Positions 56,451 to 64,000 of a stretch of DNA of 64,000 nucleotides are shown here, one piece after another (position 1 is the stretch's first letter; every line of letters begins with the position of its first letter). Made by a program: the position numbers and the translations under genes. The notes below the pieces were generated by a model. The model ran no database searches. It was not told where the DNA came from and saw only the letters and a program-made list of their open reading frames with translations. The DNA lies in the NCBI RefSeq assembly GCF_002632755.1, contig NZ_NJAK01000001.1, positions 3,038,001 through 3,102,000 of the forward strand, given 5' to 3'. The stretch is from Xenorhabdus ishibashii (GTDB taxonomy: Bacteria; Pseudomonadota; Gammaproteobacteria; Enterobacterales; Enterobacteriaceae).

Positions 56451-57881
56451 TTATCCGGCTATTTGGATTGCATAATCAACCAATGCTTTTAACTGACGGC
56501 ATTTTTCTTCATCAGACTGATATTCAATAAAAAGTTCTTCAATAGCTGCAAGGTATTGGCTGATGTTTTCCTGTGTTAATGTATCCTGCCGATGGCGTAA
56601 CCAACGTTGTTGTTCGTCATAATCCAATGTTGCTGGATAATTCCTCGCACGATAGCGAAATAACAGTGGCTTAATACGTGTGTCCTGAAAGGTTAAATCC
56701 AAAGCAGGCAAGTTCTGGGGAGACGTTTCTCTGATGATTTCCATTGCAGTTTTATCGGCATCGCTGAAAAAATCGCTGTATAGTTTAGTATCGACATTAT
56801 CAGATTCTGGAAACGCTTCTGAATGGGAGAACAGTTCAACAATTTTCTCCCTGATTTGCGGATTATTACGCAGGATAGCCAGATTTTGTGCACATCGGTT
56901 GCGATCTAATCCTACTCGCTCTGCATCTTTTGGACGCAAGGTATTTTCTGGCGCAATGATTGGGCATTTATTAATGTGTACGAGTTTAATTGGTACTGGG
57001 CTTTGCTCTGGCTGTAATTCATCCCGTCGGGTATACAAGCGTTCGCGTAATTCATTGACGCTGAGTTCTAACAGTGGAGTGATATCGCCAGCCAAATCGC
57101 ACATAATAACCGCATTACGGTTACTCGGATGCCATGCTAAGGGGGCAACAAGACTAATATTGCTGCGCAGAACCCCAAACATGCCAGACACATGAACCAG
57201 AGGTTTCATTTGTGGGATATCAATTTGGTGGCTGACTTTTTGTTTATTTCTTAACTGGAAAAAGTAATCAAACAATTTAGGTTGAGCTTTTTTCACCAGC
57301 TTTGCCATTGCGATAGTGGCATAAACATCGGACATCGCATCGTGAGCATGAGTATGCTCAATTCCATTTGCTTTTGTCAGATGTTCTAATTTGAAGCTAG
57401 GCAATCCCTGTTCATTGTCTGGCCAGACAATGCCTTCTGGACGCAATGCATAGCAGGCGCGTAATACGTCGAGCAAATCCCAGCGGGAGTTGCCTTTTTG
57501 CCAGCTATAGGCGTAAGGATCGTAAAAGTTACGATAGAAGATATTACGACTGACTTCGTCATCAAAACGAATGTTGTTATACCCAAGAATACATGTATTG
57601 GGTTTGCTGAATACTTCGTGGATTTGTCGGGCGAATTCGGCCTCATTAACGCCTTTTTTCAAGGCCAACTGGGGGGTAATTCCTGTGATCATGACAGCTT
57701 CAGGATCGGGAAGATAATCATCAGCAGGAGCGCAATACACTACTAAAGGTTCTTCAATGATATTGAAATCACTATCAGTACGAACTCCTGCAAATTGTGC
57801 TGGGCGATCTAAGGCCGGATGTTTACCAAAAGTTTCATAATCATGAAAGTAGAAACTTTGGTTTTCTTTATTGGTATTCAA
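56451..57881 (-). CDS. sbcB: SbcB, exonuclease I
   Basis: Processive 3'-5' single-strand DNA exonuclease in recombination and mismatch repair. The DEDDh exonuclease domain has Asp14 and Glu16 (FHDYETFG), ILGYNNIRFDDE and the HDAMSDVYATIAMAK distal motif; the SH3-like and C-terminal domains follow. 476 residues against 475 in E. coli. Confidence 0.97.
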   Translation of the reverse strand: MNTNKENQSFYFHDYETFGKHPALDRPAQFAGVRTDSDFNIIEEPLVVYCAPADDYLPDPEAVMITGITPQLALKKGVNEAEFARQIHEVFSKPNTCILGYNNIRFDDEVSRNIFYRNFYDPYAYSWQKGNSRWDLLDVLRACYALRPEGIVWPDNEQGLPSFKLEHLTKANGIEHTHAHDAMSDVYATIAMAKLVKKAQPKLFDYFFQLRNKQKVSHQIDIPQMKPLVHVSGMFGVLRSNISLVAPLAWHPSNRNAVIMCDLAGDITPLLELSVNELRERLYTRRDELQPEQSPVPIKLVHINKCPIIAPENTLRPKDAERVGLDRNRCAQNLAILRNNPQIREKIVELFSHSEAFPESDNVDTKLYSDFFSDADKTAMEIIRETSPQNLPALDLTFQDTRIKPLLFRYRARNYPATLDYDEQQRWLRHRQDTLTQENISQYLAAIEELFIEYQSDEEKCRQLKALVDYAIQIAG

Positions 57882-58271
57882 GGTTGTGTATTCTCCGCTA
57901 TCGCCAATTTAATTACTACTAATCAATGAATTATTATTTCCATTGGTATTATATTTATCTAACTTTTCGTTAGGCTGTACACCAAAAACGCTCATTCTCG
58001 ATGACGTTAAATTATGTGTTATACATGGTAAACCATAATAAGATTCGAGCGAAACAGTTCGTATGGCTATCCAAACTCAAACCCACCGTGGCAGTGACAG
58101 TTATTGTGTTCACCAGGTATATGGGAAAAGAAATTTGATCAAGAAATGTATCTGAAAGGTAGTTTGTATCAATAAATTGTTGAAACTGACTTGTCTATGC
58201 GCCACTTGAAATTGTATTGTGTAGTTAGCTTAGCATAAGAAATTATCGGTCTGATTAAAAAGGTGTAAAAA
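57882..58271. other. sbcB-tmaR spacer
   Basis: 390 bases between divergent genes, containing both promoters. I see no additional gene, strong hairpin or repeat. Confidence 0.5.
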
Positions 58272-58592
58272 ATGGACAACACAAATAAACCAACATTCCA
58301 AAATGTACTGGAATTTGTGCGTATATTTCGCCGCAAAAACAAATTACAGCGCGAAATTGTAGACAATGAGAAAAAGATCCGAGATAACCAAAAACGTGTA
58401 CTTTTGCTTGATAACCTGAGTGACTACATAAAACCAGGAATGTCGATTGAAGATATTCAAGGAATTATTGCTCATATGCGCAGTGATTATGAAGAACGTG
58501 TTGATGAATATATCATCAAAAATGCCGAGCTGTCTAAAGAGCGCCGTGAGTTATCCAAAAAACTTAAGGCAATGGATGGTGGAGTTAAGTAA
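58272..58592 (+). CDS. tmaR: TmaR (YeeX), PTS enzyme I polar-localisation protein
   Basis: 106-residue coiled-coil protein nearly identical to E. coli TmaR in its core ([31 protein letters not shown]). TmaR clusters at a pole and sequesters enzyme I of the sugar PTS. Heptads run through most of the length. Its terminator is 20 bases downstream. Confidence 0.95.
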   Translation: MDNTNKPTFQNVLEFVRIFRRKNKLQREIVDNEKKIRDNQKRVLLLDNLSDYIKPGMSIEDIQGIIAHMRSDYEERVDEYIIKNAELSKERRELSKKLKAMDGGVK

Positions 58593-58613
58593 GTTTTGTT
58601 CTTTAAAAGTATT

Positions 58614-58635
58614 AACCACGCCTAATGGCGTGGTT
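58614..58635 (+). terminator. tmaR terminator
   Basis: AACCACGCC/GGCGTGGTT, 9-bp perfect stem with a TAAT tetraloop and then GTTTTTG. Confidence 0.92.
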
Positions 58636-58652
58636 GTTTTTGTATATACAAA

Positions 58653-58681
58653 AAATGGCTCCCCTGAATTGGGAGCCATTT
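58653..58681 (-). terminator. rne terminator
   Basis: AAATGGCTCCC/GGGAGCCATTT, 11-bp stem with a 7-base loop. On the minus strand it is followed by U-rich sequence, about 20 bases past the rne stop. Confidence 0.92.
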
Positions 58682-58702
58682 GATTCAAATCACAGTATCC
58701 AA

Positions 58703-61700
58703 TTATTCGACTGGCTGTGGTTTAGACATAGCAGAAGTTGCAATACTTGTTGCAGAATGTCCGCCTGCACCGCCTTTGCCTTTGAATGGGTAAGCAGGGC
58801 GCTGCCATTCAGTGATAATCACAGGCTTGCCCATCATATCTGGTGCTGGAGCCTTCGTCATTGGGGAATAAGCATGATGATTTTTTGCCACGATAATCGA
58901 AGACTCAGCAACTTTTTTCTCTTCCATTTTAACTTCCTCTGCCTTAGCACATGTTTCCGTTGCGACCGATGGCTGTTCTTCATGGTGTTCCTGTTCAACA
59001 AGCGACGTCATAACGATGGGAGCCTCTGTGTGACATATTTTTTCAGGATCATGTGATACTAGAATATGTGATTCTCCATTCCTTAAAATTTCTGGCCAAT
59101 GTTTTTCATCATGATTGATGATTGCTTCTACACTAGCTGGTTCCGAAACCTTAGCGTTTTCTACTTCCGGCTCTACTGGTGTCACGATAGAAACGCTATC
59201 AACAGCAGATTTCACATTGTCATAGTGAGTGATGTTGTCTTGTGGCTCTGCTACTTTCAGTTCTGCTATTTCTTGCAGTTCTGTTATTTCGACGTGAGGC
59301 ACTATTGTAGCTGGCGCTGATTCTGTGACTGATGGTATCAGAATAACTTTTTCCTGTTGTACAGGTATTGTTTTCTTTTCAACCGGTTCGCTAATTACAT
59401 CAACAGAAGCAGGGATTTCAGGTACAGTCATTGTCACAGGAGTCACAGGATAACGAACCCATACTTTGCCCGATGCCAATTCTGGCGATACGACAGCCAT
59501 GTTCAATGGTACTGGCGATTGAGTCAGATTGCGTTCATCACGGTAGCGCCGGCGACGTTGACCGCTGACACGCAAGTGGCGTGGGGAACGGCGGGAACGA
59601 CGAGGCATCGTGTTATCTTGCTGTTCATTGTTTTGTAAATTCACAGGTTGTGAAACTGCGGCTTGTGATGCAGAGTTCTGGGAATTTGCATTTTGTAGCG
59701 TTTCAGGTTGGCTAGTTGCATGAGTATCAATAACGGCTGGTACAGACGCTTTTGTCTCTTTATGAACGTTTTCTGATACAGACTCAGGCACTGTAGCAGG
59801 TAGGGCTACAATGTTAGCTTCTTGTTTCAATTCGTCAGTAATGCGTACCTTTTGCTCAAGCTGGCGGCGTTGACGGCGAGGCATGACTGGCTGGCGTTCT
59901 TCAACTTCCTCTTCGACAATGTCAGGTTGATTGATTACCTGCCGAGACTTAGATTCCAGTTGCTGCTGGCGTTTTTCTTCTTGACGACGACGTTGACGTT
60001 CAGCACGTTGTTCACGGCGTTGCTGCTGCTGTGCTTCACGAGCCTCGTTATCCGGCGCAGTACTATCCTGAACATTATTTTTCTGCTGAGTATTACGGCT
60101 CTTGCGTTGCTCATCTCGTTCACGGTTATTCCGTGTTTCATTTTCACGACGCTGATTCTGACGGCGTGAGTTACGACGTTCTGGTGAACGACGATTATCA
60201 TTGCCGGCCGATTTTTTGCCTATGTCTTGGGTTTGCTTTTCTTCTTCACCACTGAACATTTTTTTCAGGGCACTCAAGAATCTGCTGAGCAAACCTGGTT
60301 TTTCTGCCTGTTTTTGGTTATTGGTGACGACTTTTTTCTCTTTTGTTTTTACTTTTGCTGCTGCCGGTGCTGTTTCTGCGGGCAGATCAAAAGTTGAAAT
60401 GGCCGGCTGCTCTGGACGTTTGCGTTCATGTTGAGGATCGTCCTGAATATTTGCCATTTCCGCTTCATGTAATTGTGGAAGCAGATAGCTCAAAGCCGAA
60501 ATTTCTTCGCCTTTACGTACACGTAAGACAGAGAAATGCGGAGTTTGCATTTGATCATTTGGGACAATGACAACGCCAACACCACCTTGACGATGCTCAA
60601 TGGCGCTGACTGCCTGACGTTTTTCATTCAGTAAGTAGGACGCGATTTGTACAGGAACAATAGCATGAACCTGATGTGTGTTCTCTTTCAGCGCTTCTTC
60701 TTCAATTAAACGCAGAATTGACAGGGACAGCGATTCGTTATCACGAATAGTTCCGGTGCCGCTACAACGTGGGCAGACATGGTGGCTGGATTCCCCCAGA
60801 GATGGGCTTAAACGTTGGCGCGACATCTCAAGTAAGCCAAAGCGGGAAATTCGGCCGATTTGAATACGGGCACGATCTTGCCTCACAGCATCACGCAGCC
60901 GGTTTTCAACTTCACGTTGATGGCGCACTGGAGTCATGTCAATGAAATCGATAACAATAAGACCACCGAGGTCACGCAGACGCAACTGGCGTGCAATTTC
61001 ATCAGCCGCTTCCAGATTGGTATTAAATGCCGTTTCTTCGATATCACCGCCACGAGTTGAACGGGATGAGTTGATATCAATAGCAGTTAAAGCTTCCGTA
61101 GTATCAATGACCACAGAGCCGCCGGAAGGCAACCGAACTTCACGCTGGAAGGCTGATTCGATTTGCGATTCTATTTGATAATGGCTAAACAGGGGAACTT
61201 CACCACTATACAGTTTGATTTTGCTGGCAAAATCTGGGCGACCCAGTGCAGTGATGTGCTGGCGTGCCAAATCAAGGATTTTAGGGTTATCTATCAAGAT
61301 TTCCCCTATATCTGGGCGCAGATAATCACGGAATGCACGCACGATAACATTGCTTTCCTGATGGATCAGGAAGGGCGCTGGATGGTTGTCTGCGGCTTTT
61401 TTGATGGCTTCCCAATGTCTCAGGCGAAAGTTCAAATCGCCCTGCAAAGATTCGGCAGATTTGCCGACGCCAGCAGTACGTACGATAAGCCCCATGCCTT
61501 CTGGAACTTCCAGAGAAGAAAGCGCTTCTTTTAATTCGATGCGATCATCACCCTCAATGCGGCGAGAAATTCCGCCTGCCCTTGGGTTATTTGGCATCAG
61601 GACTAAATAGCTGCCAGCTAAACTAATAAAGGTTGTTAAAGCTGCACCTTTGTTGCCTCGCTCTTCTTTATCAACCTGAACGATGACTTCTTGGCCTTCT

Positions 61701-61984
61701 TTAAGGATATCCTTAATGTTGGGGCGACCATGAGAGTGATAATTACTTGGGAAATATTCGCGAGCAATTTCTTTTATGGGGAGGAAACCATGGCGTTCCG
61801 CTCCGTAATCAACGAAAGCAGCTTCCAGGCTAGGTTCAATTCGAGTAATTTTACCTTTATATATATTTGCCTTTTTCTGCTCGTGTCCAGGGCTTTCAAT
61901 ATCCAAATCATAAAGACGCTGCCCATCAACAAGGGCAACACGCAACTCTTCCTGCTGGGTTGCGTTGATTAACATTCTTTTCAT
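58703..61984 (-). CDS. rne: Rne, ribonuclease E
   Basis: Endoribonuclease and scaffold of the RNA degradosome. Catalytic half: S1 domain (about 36-118), 5'-sensor, DNase I-like subdomain with Asp303 and Asp346, Zn-link Cys404/Cys407 (CPRCSG). Non-catalytic half: membrane-targeting amphipathic helix at about 564-578 ([15 protein letters not shown]), Arg-rich RNA-binding region, RhlB-binding segment ([17 protein letters not shown]), enolase-binding segment ([14 protein letters not shown]) and a C-terminal PNPase site ending KPQPVE. 1093 residues against 1061, so the full degradosome platform is kept. E. coli rne is autoregulated through its 5' leader. Confidence 0.97.
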   Translation of the reverse strand: MKRMLINATQQEELRVALVDGQRLYDLDIESPGHEQKKANIYKGKITRIEPSLEAAFVDYGAERHGFLPIKEIAREYFPSNYHSHGRPNIKDILKEGQEVIVQVDKEERGNKGAALTTFISLAGSYLVLMPNNPRAGGISRRIEGDDRIELKEALSSLEVPEGMGLIVRTAGVGKSAESLQGDLNFRLRHWEAIKKAADNHPAPFLIHQESNVIVRAFRDYLRPDIGEILIDNPKILDLARQHITALGRPDFASKIKLYSGEVPLFSHYQIESQIESAFQREVRLPSGGSVVIDTTEALTAIDINSSRSTRGGDIEETAFNTNLEAADEIARQLRLRDLGGLIVIDFIDMTPVRHQREVENRLRDAVRQDRARIQIGRISRFGLLEMSRQRLSPSLGESSHHVCPRCSGTGTIRDNESLSLSILRLIEEEALKENTHQVHAIVPVQIASYLLNEKRQAVSAIEHRQGGVGVVIVPNDQMQTPHFSVLRVRKGEEISALSYLLPQLHEAEMANIQDDPQHERKRPEQPAISTFDLPAETAPAAAKVKTKEKKVVTNNQKQAEKPGLLSRFLSALKKMFSGEEEKQTQDIGKKSAGNDNRRSPERRNSRRQNQRRENETRNNRERDEQRKSRNTQQKNNVQDSTAPDNEAREAQQQQRREQRAERQRRRQEEKRQQQLESKSRQVINQPDIVEEEVEERQPVMPRRQRRQLEQKVRITDELKQEANIVALPATVPESVSENVHKETKASVPAVIDTHATSQPETLQNANSQNSASQAAVSQPVNLQNNEQQDNTMPRRSRRSPRHLRVSGQRRRRYRDERNLTQSPVPLNMAVVSPELASGKVWVRYPVTPVTMTVPEIPASVDVISEPVEKKTIPVQQEKVILIPSVTESAPATIVPHVEITELQEIAELKVAEPQDNITHYDNVKSAVDSVSIVTPVEPEVENAKVSEPASVEAIINHDEKHWPEILRNGESHILVSHDPEKICHTEAPIVMTSLVEQEHHEEQPSVATETCAKAEEVKMEEKKVAESSIIVAKNHHAYSPMTKAPAPDMMGKPVIITEWQRPAYPFKGKGGAGGHSATSIATSAMSKPQPVE

Positions 61985-62538
61985 TCAAACTTACTCATTA
62001 TTTTTTACATTAATATAGAGCTGCGAGTAAAAAAGAGGTGAGCTACTAGTTACCGATGACCTCGTGTCTTTTACAAAACCGCCAGCCTCACGGCTGTCGT
62101 CTGTATAGAGGCGCCTATTTGTCGGCGAGTCCGAATTTCATTTGAATACAGTACTCTTTATTGGGACGCTGTAATAAAAGGTACAGATTTTGCCCAATCC
62201 AGTAAGCTGCCACCCGCAGCCCATAAATTATTTGATAGAACATTACGTCTTATGCCATTGCTGCGTTTTTGTTCGATCAAACAGATAACAAACAATTTCA
62301 ATCTTGCCATTCATAGTTTAGTAAACCGTGGCCAGAAAGCATTATTCCATTGCTATTGGGGTGATAGCAAGGTGACTTTATCGCTTTACGGTTTTTTTAT
62401 TAGGAAATAGTGATAAGTTGTTAATATTTAGTCTTTATCCTAAGTCACTTGAAACAATGAAATAGGAAAAATGGATGTTATTTAGACATAGTTAAAAATG
62501 AGTGGCGCTCTGTTGGTTGGATTATTAGAATCTTGCCC
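61985..62538. other. Shared upstream region of rne and rluC
   Basis: 554 bases between divergent genes, as in E. coli. On the rne side it should contain the long 5' leader that RNase E cleaves to regulate itself; a CAGCC/GGCTG hairpin near 62088-62098 is one candidate element. The rluC promoter is near the right end. No other gene seen. Confidence 0.55.
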
Positions 62539-63495
62539 ATGAAAACAGATAATCAAATTGTACAGTTTGTCACGATTGATGACGAATATGCCGGTCAGCG
62601 AATTGACAACTTTTTACTGACCCGTTTAAAAGGTGTACCTAAAAGCCTGATCTATCGGATCTTGCGTAAAGGTGAAGTTCGAGTTAACAAAGGAAGAATC
62701 AAGCCTGAATATAAATTGACAGCAGGTGATGTCATCAGGATACCGCCGATTAGAGTTGCAGAAAAACAAGAAACATCTATTTCTGTTAAGCTGGATAAGG
62801 TTGCGGCTCTGGCGGAGTGTATTTTGTATGAAGATGACCATATCTTAGTCATAAACAAACCTTCAGGAACCGCAGTACATGGGGGCAGTGGTCTGAGTTT
62901 TGGTGTAATAGAAGGGTTACGGGCTTTGCGTCCTGAAGCACGCTTTCTTGAACTGGTACATCGGCTTGACCGCGATACATCGGGTATTTTGTTGATTGCG
63001 AAAAAACGTTCTGCATTACGCGCATTGCATGAACAATTACGCTTGAAACAGATGCAAAAAGAGTATTTGGCGCTAGTGCGTGGGCAATGGCAATCCCATT
63101 GTAAAGTAGTAGAAGCCCCTTTATTGAAAAACACCCTGCAAAGTGGGGAAAGGGTGGTCAAAGTCAGTAAAGAAGGCAAACCATCTGAAACACGTTTTAA
63201 AGTTGAAGAACGGTATGCGATTGCGACATTGGTGCGAGCGAGTCCAGTGACGGGGCGAACCCATCAGATCCGTGTGCACACTTTACATGCTGGTCATCCC
63301 ATTGCGTTTGATGATCGTTATGGTGACAGAACATTTGATGCCCAGCTTGCAGAAACAGGGCTTAACCGATTGTTCTTGCATGCCAGCGCATTAAGGTTTA
63401 CCCATCCATCCACGGAGGAAACACTACGTTTCGAAGCCCCCATGGACGATAGGTTGCTGAAATGTTTAAGAGTATTGCGGCATAATAATCATTGA
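62539..63495 (+). CDS. rluC: RluC, 23S rRNA pseudouridine synthase (955/2504/2580)
   Basis: Makes three pseudouridines in 23S rRNA. N-terminal S4 domain ([23 protein letters not shown]), RluA-type synthase domain with catalytic Asp144 in HRLDRDTSG, and the GRTHQIRVH motif. ATG 62539 gives 318 residues against 319; the TTG at 62533 adds two codons only. Its end overlaps the convergent yceF end by 7 bases. Confidence 0.97.
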   Translation: MKTDNQIVQFVTIDDEYAGQRIDNFLLTRLKGVPKSLIYRILRKGEVRVNKGRIKPEYKLTAGDVIRIPPIRVAEKQETSISVKLDKVAALAECILYEDDHILVINKPSGTAVHGGSGLSFGVIEGLRALRPEARFLELVHRLDRDTSGILLIAKKRSALRALHEQLRLKQMQKEYLALVRGQWQSHCKVVEAPLLKNTLQSGERVVKVSKEGKPSETRFKVEERYAIATLVRASPVTGRTHQIRVHTLHAGHPIAFDDRYGDRTFDAQLAETGLNRLFLHASALRFTHPSTEETLRFEAPMDDRLLKCLRVLRHNNH

Positions 63496-64000
63496 GAACA
63501 CACCGTCAGTGGGTTTATCCCCTGACGGATAAGCATCTCTGTTAAAGTGATTAGTGGTAAGCCGATAAGTGTATTTGGATCTTTGCCGTCAAGTTTTTCG
63601 AATAATGTAATTCCTAAGCCTTCGCTTTTAAAACTACCAGCGCAATTGAAGGGCTTTTCTTTGTTCAGATAATAAATAATTTCTGTTTCTGCCAACTCTC
63701 TGAAATAGACATAGAATAGTTCACAACGAGTATCAACCATTTCTGTTTTGCTATTGAATAAGGTAATGCCAGTATAAAAAGTGACACACTTTCCACTGGC
63801 GTTTTTCAATTGTAAGAAAGCATTCTCAAAATTATGTGGCTTGCCAGTAATCTTGTTATCTAAAACACAAACTTGATCTGACGCTACAATTAGATGGTTA
63901 GAATACTCTTGCTGTAATGCGTGAGCTTTGGCATATGACAGCCGCATAACCAATTGTTTTGGGCTTTCGTTTTCCAACGGACTTTCATCAATATTGGGAG
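63489..64000 (-). CDS. yceF: YceF (Maf-type), nucleoside triphosphate pyrophosphatase, partial
   Basis: Maf-family pyrophosphatase, the YceF subgroup reported to prefer 7-methyl-GTP. The 5' end is outside the window; about 169 codons remain, read without a break to base 64000 (…[24 protein letters not shown]). Seen are the conserved S-Y-A-K-A segment, ASDQVCVL with the catalytic Asp, and the [23 protein letters not shown] signature that distinguishes YceF from YhdE. Convergent with rluC, the stops overlapping by 7 bases. Confidence 0.93.
   Translation of the reverse strand, partial: PNIDESPLENESPKQLVMRLSYAKAHALQQEYSNHLIVASDQVCVLDNKITGKPHNFENAFLQLKNASGKCVTFYTGITLFNSKTEMVDTRCELFYVYFRELAETEIIYYLNKEKPFNCAGSFKSEGLGITLFEKLDGKDPNTLIGLPLITLTEMLIRQGINPLTVCSQ

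Overview
The window is a chromosomal segment of an AT-rich gammaproteobacterium of the order Enterobacterales. Protein sequences and gene order are mostly those of Escherichia coli (menBCE, rcsDB/rcsC, gyrA-ubiG, nrdAB-yfaE, yejLM, rplY, rsuA-bcr, lysP/yeiE/yeiH/nfo, rne/rluC/yceF). Sequence drift, AT-rich spacers and a chitin-active LPMO fit Morganellaceae best, most likely Xenorhabdus, Photorhabdus or a Proteus relative. The genus is inferred from memory of sequences; no search was run.

Layout. 1-3437: end of the menaquinone cluster (menH end, menB, menC, menE). 3561-5375: outer-membrane protein YfaZ and tyrosine permease TyrP with a TyrR box. 5774-5943: tRNA-Thr and tRNA-Ser. 6156-12474: the Rcs phosphorelay (rcsD, rcsB, convergent rcsC). 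12651-20352: gyrA, ubiG, then the class Ia ribonucleotide reductase operon nrdA-nrdB-yfaE behind a DnaA box and two NrdR boxes. 20353-26473: a sparse, AT-rich accessory block ending at tRNA-Pro, with a truncated amidase, a small membrane protein, a phage-type lysozyme, a VOC protein, a chitin-active LPMO and a phosphoethanolamine transferase. 26626-36117: conserved backbone (yejM, yejL, yejK, rplY, radD, rsuA-bcr, yejG, mepS). 36463-41164: lpxT, two very short pilin-like proteins, yeiP, mtr and a Nudix hydrolase. 41384-47004: an orphan fruK, nfo, yeiH, yeiE, lysP. 47234-52368: a Fur-type iron-siderophore ABC transporter and its TonB-dependent receptor. 53034-56358: a PlaP-like putrescine importer behind an unusual leader, then D-lactate dehydrogenase. 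56451-64000: sbcB, tmaR, rne, rluC and the start-truncated yceF.

Themes. Envelope genes are frequent: Rcs sensing, YejM control of LPS, LpxT and a phosphoethanolamine transferase that may decorate lipid A or LPS, MepS, YfaZ, lysozyme and the amidase remnant. Metabolite import is the other theme: tyrosine, tryptophan, lysine, putrescine and iron.

No CRISPR array, intact prophage, insertion sequence or toxin operon is visible. The points most worth a second look are: fruK stripped of fruB and fruA but keeping a Cra operator; an AUG-initiated 70-codon leader frame overlapping the plaP start behind a structured, terminator-ended RNA; an LPMO whose copper-brace histidine is five residues from the apparent signal cleavage site; two minimal pilins with no chaperone or usher nearby; and a truncated amidase that keeps its own ribosome site and terminator.
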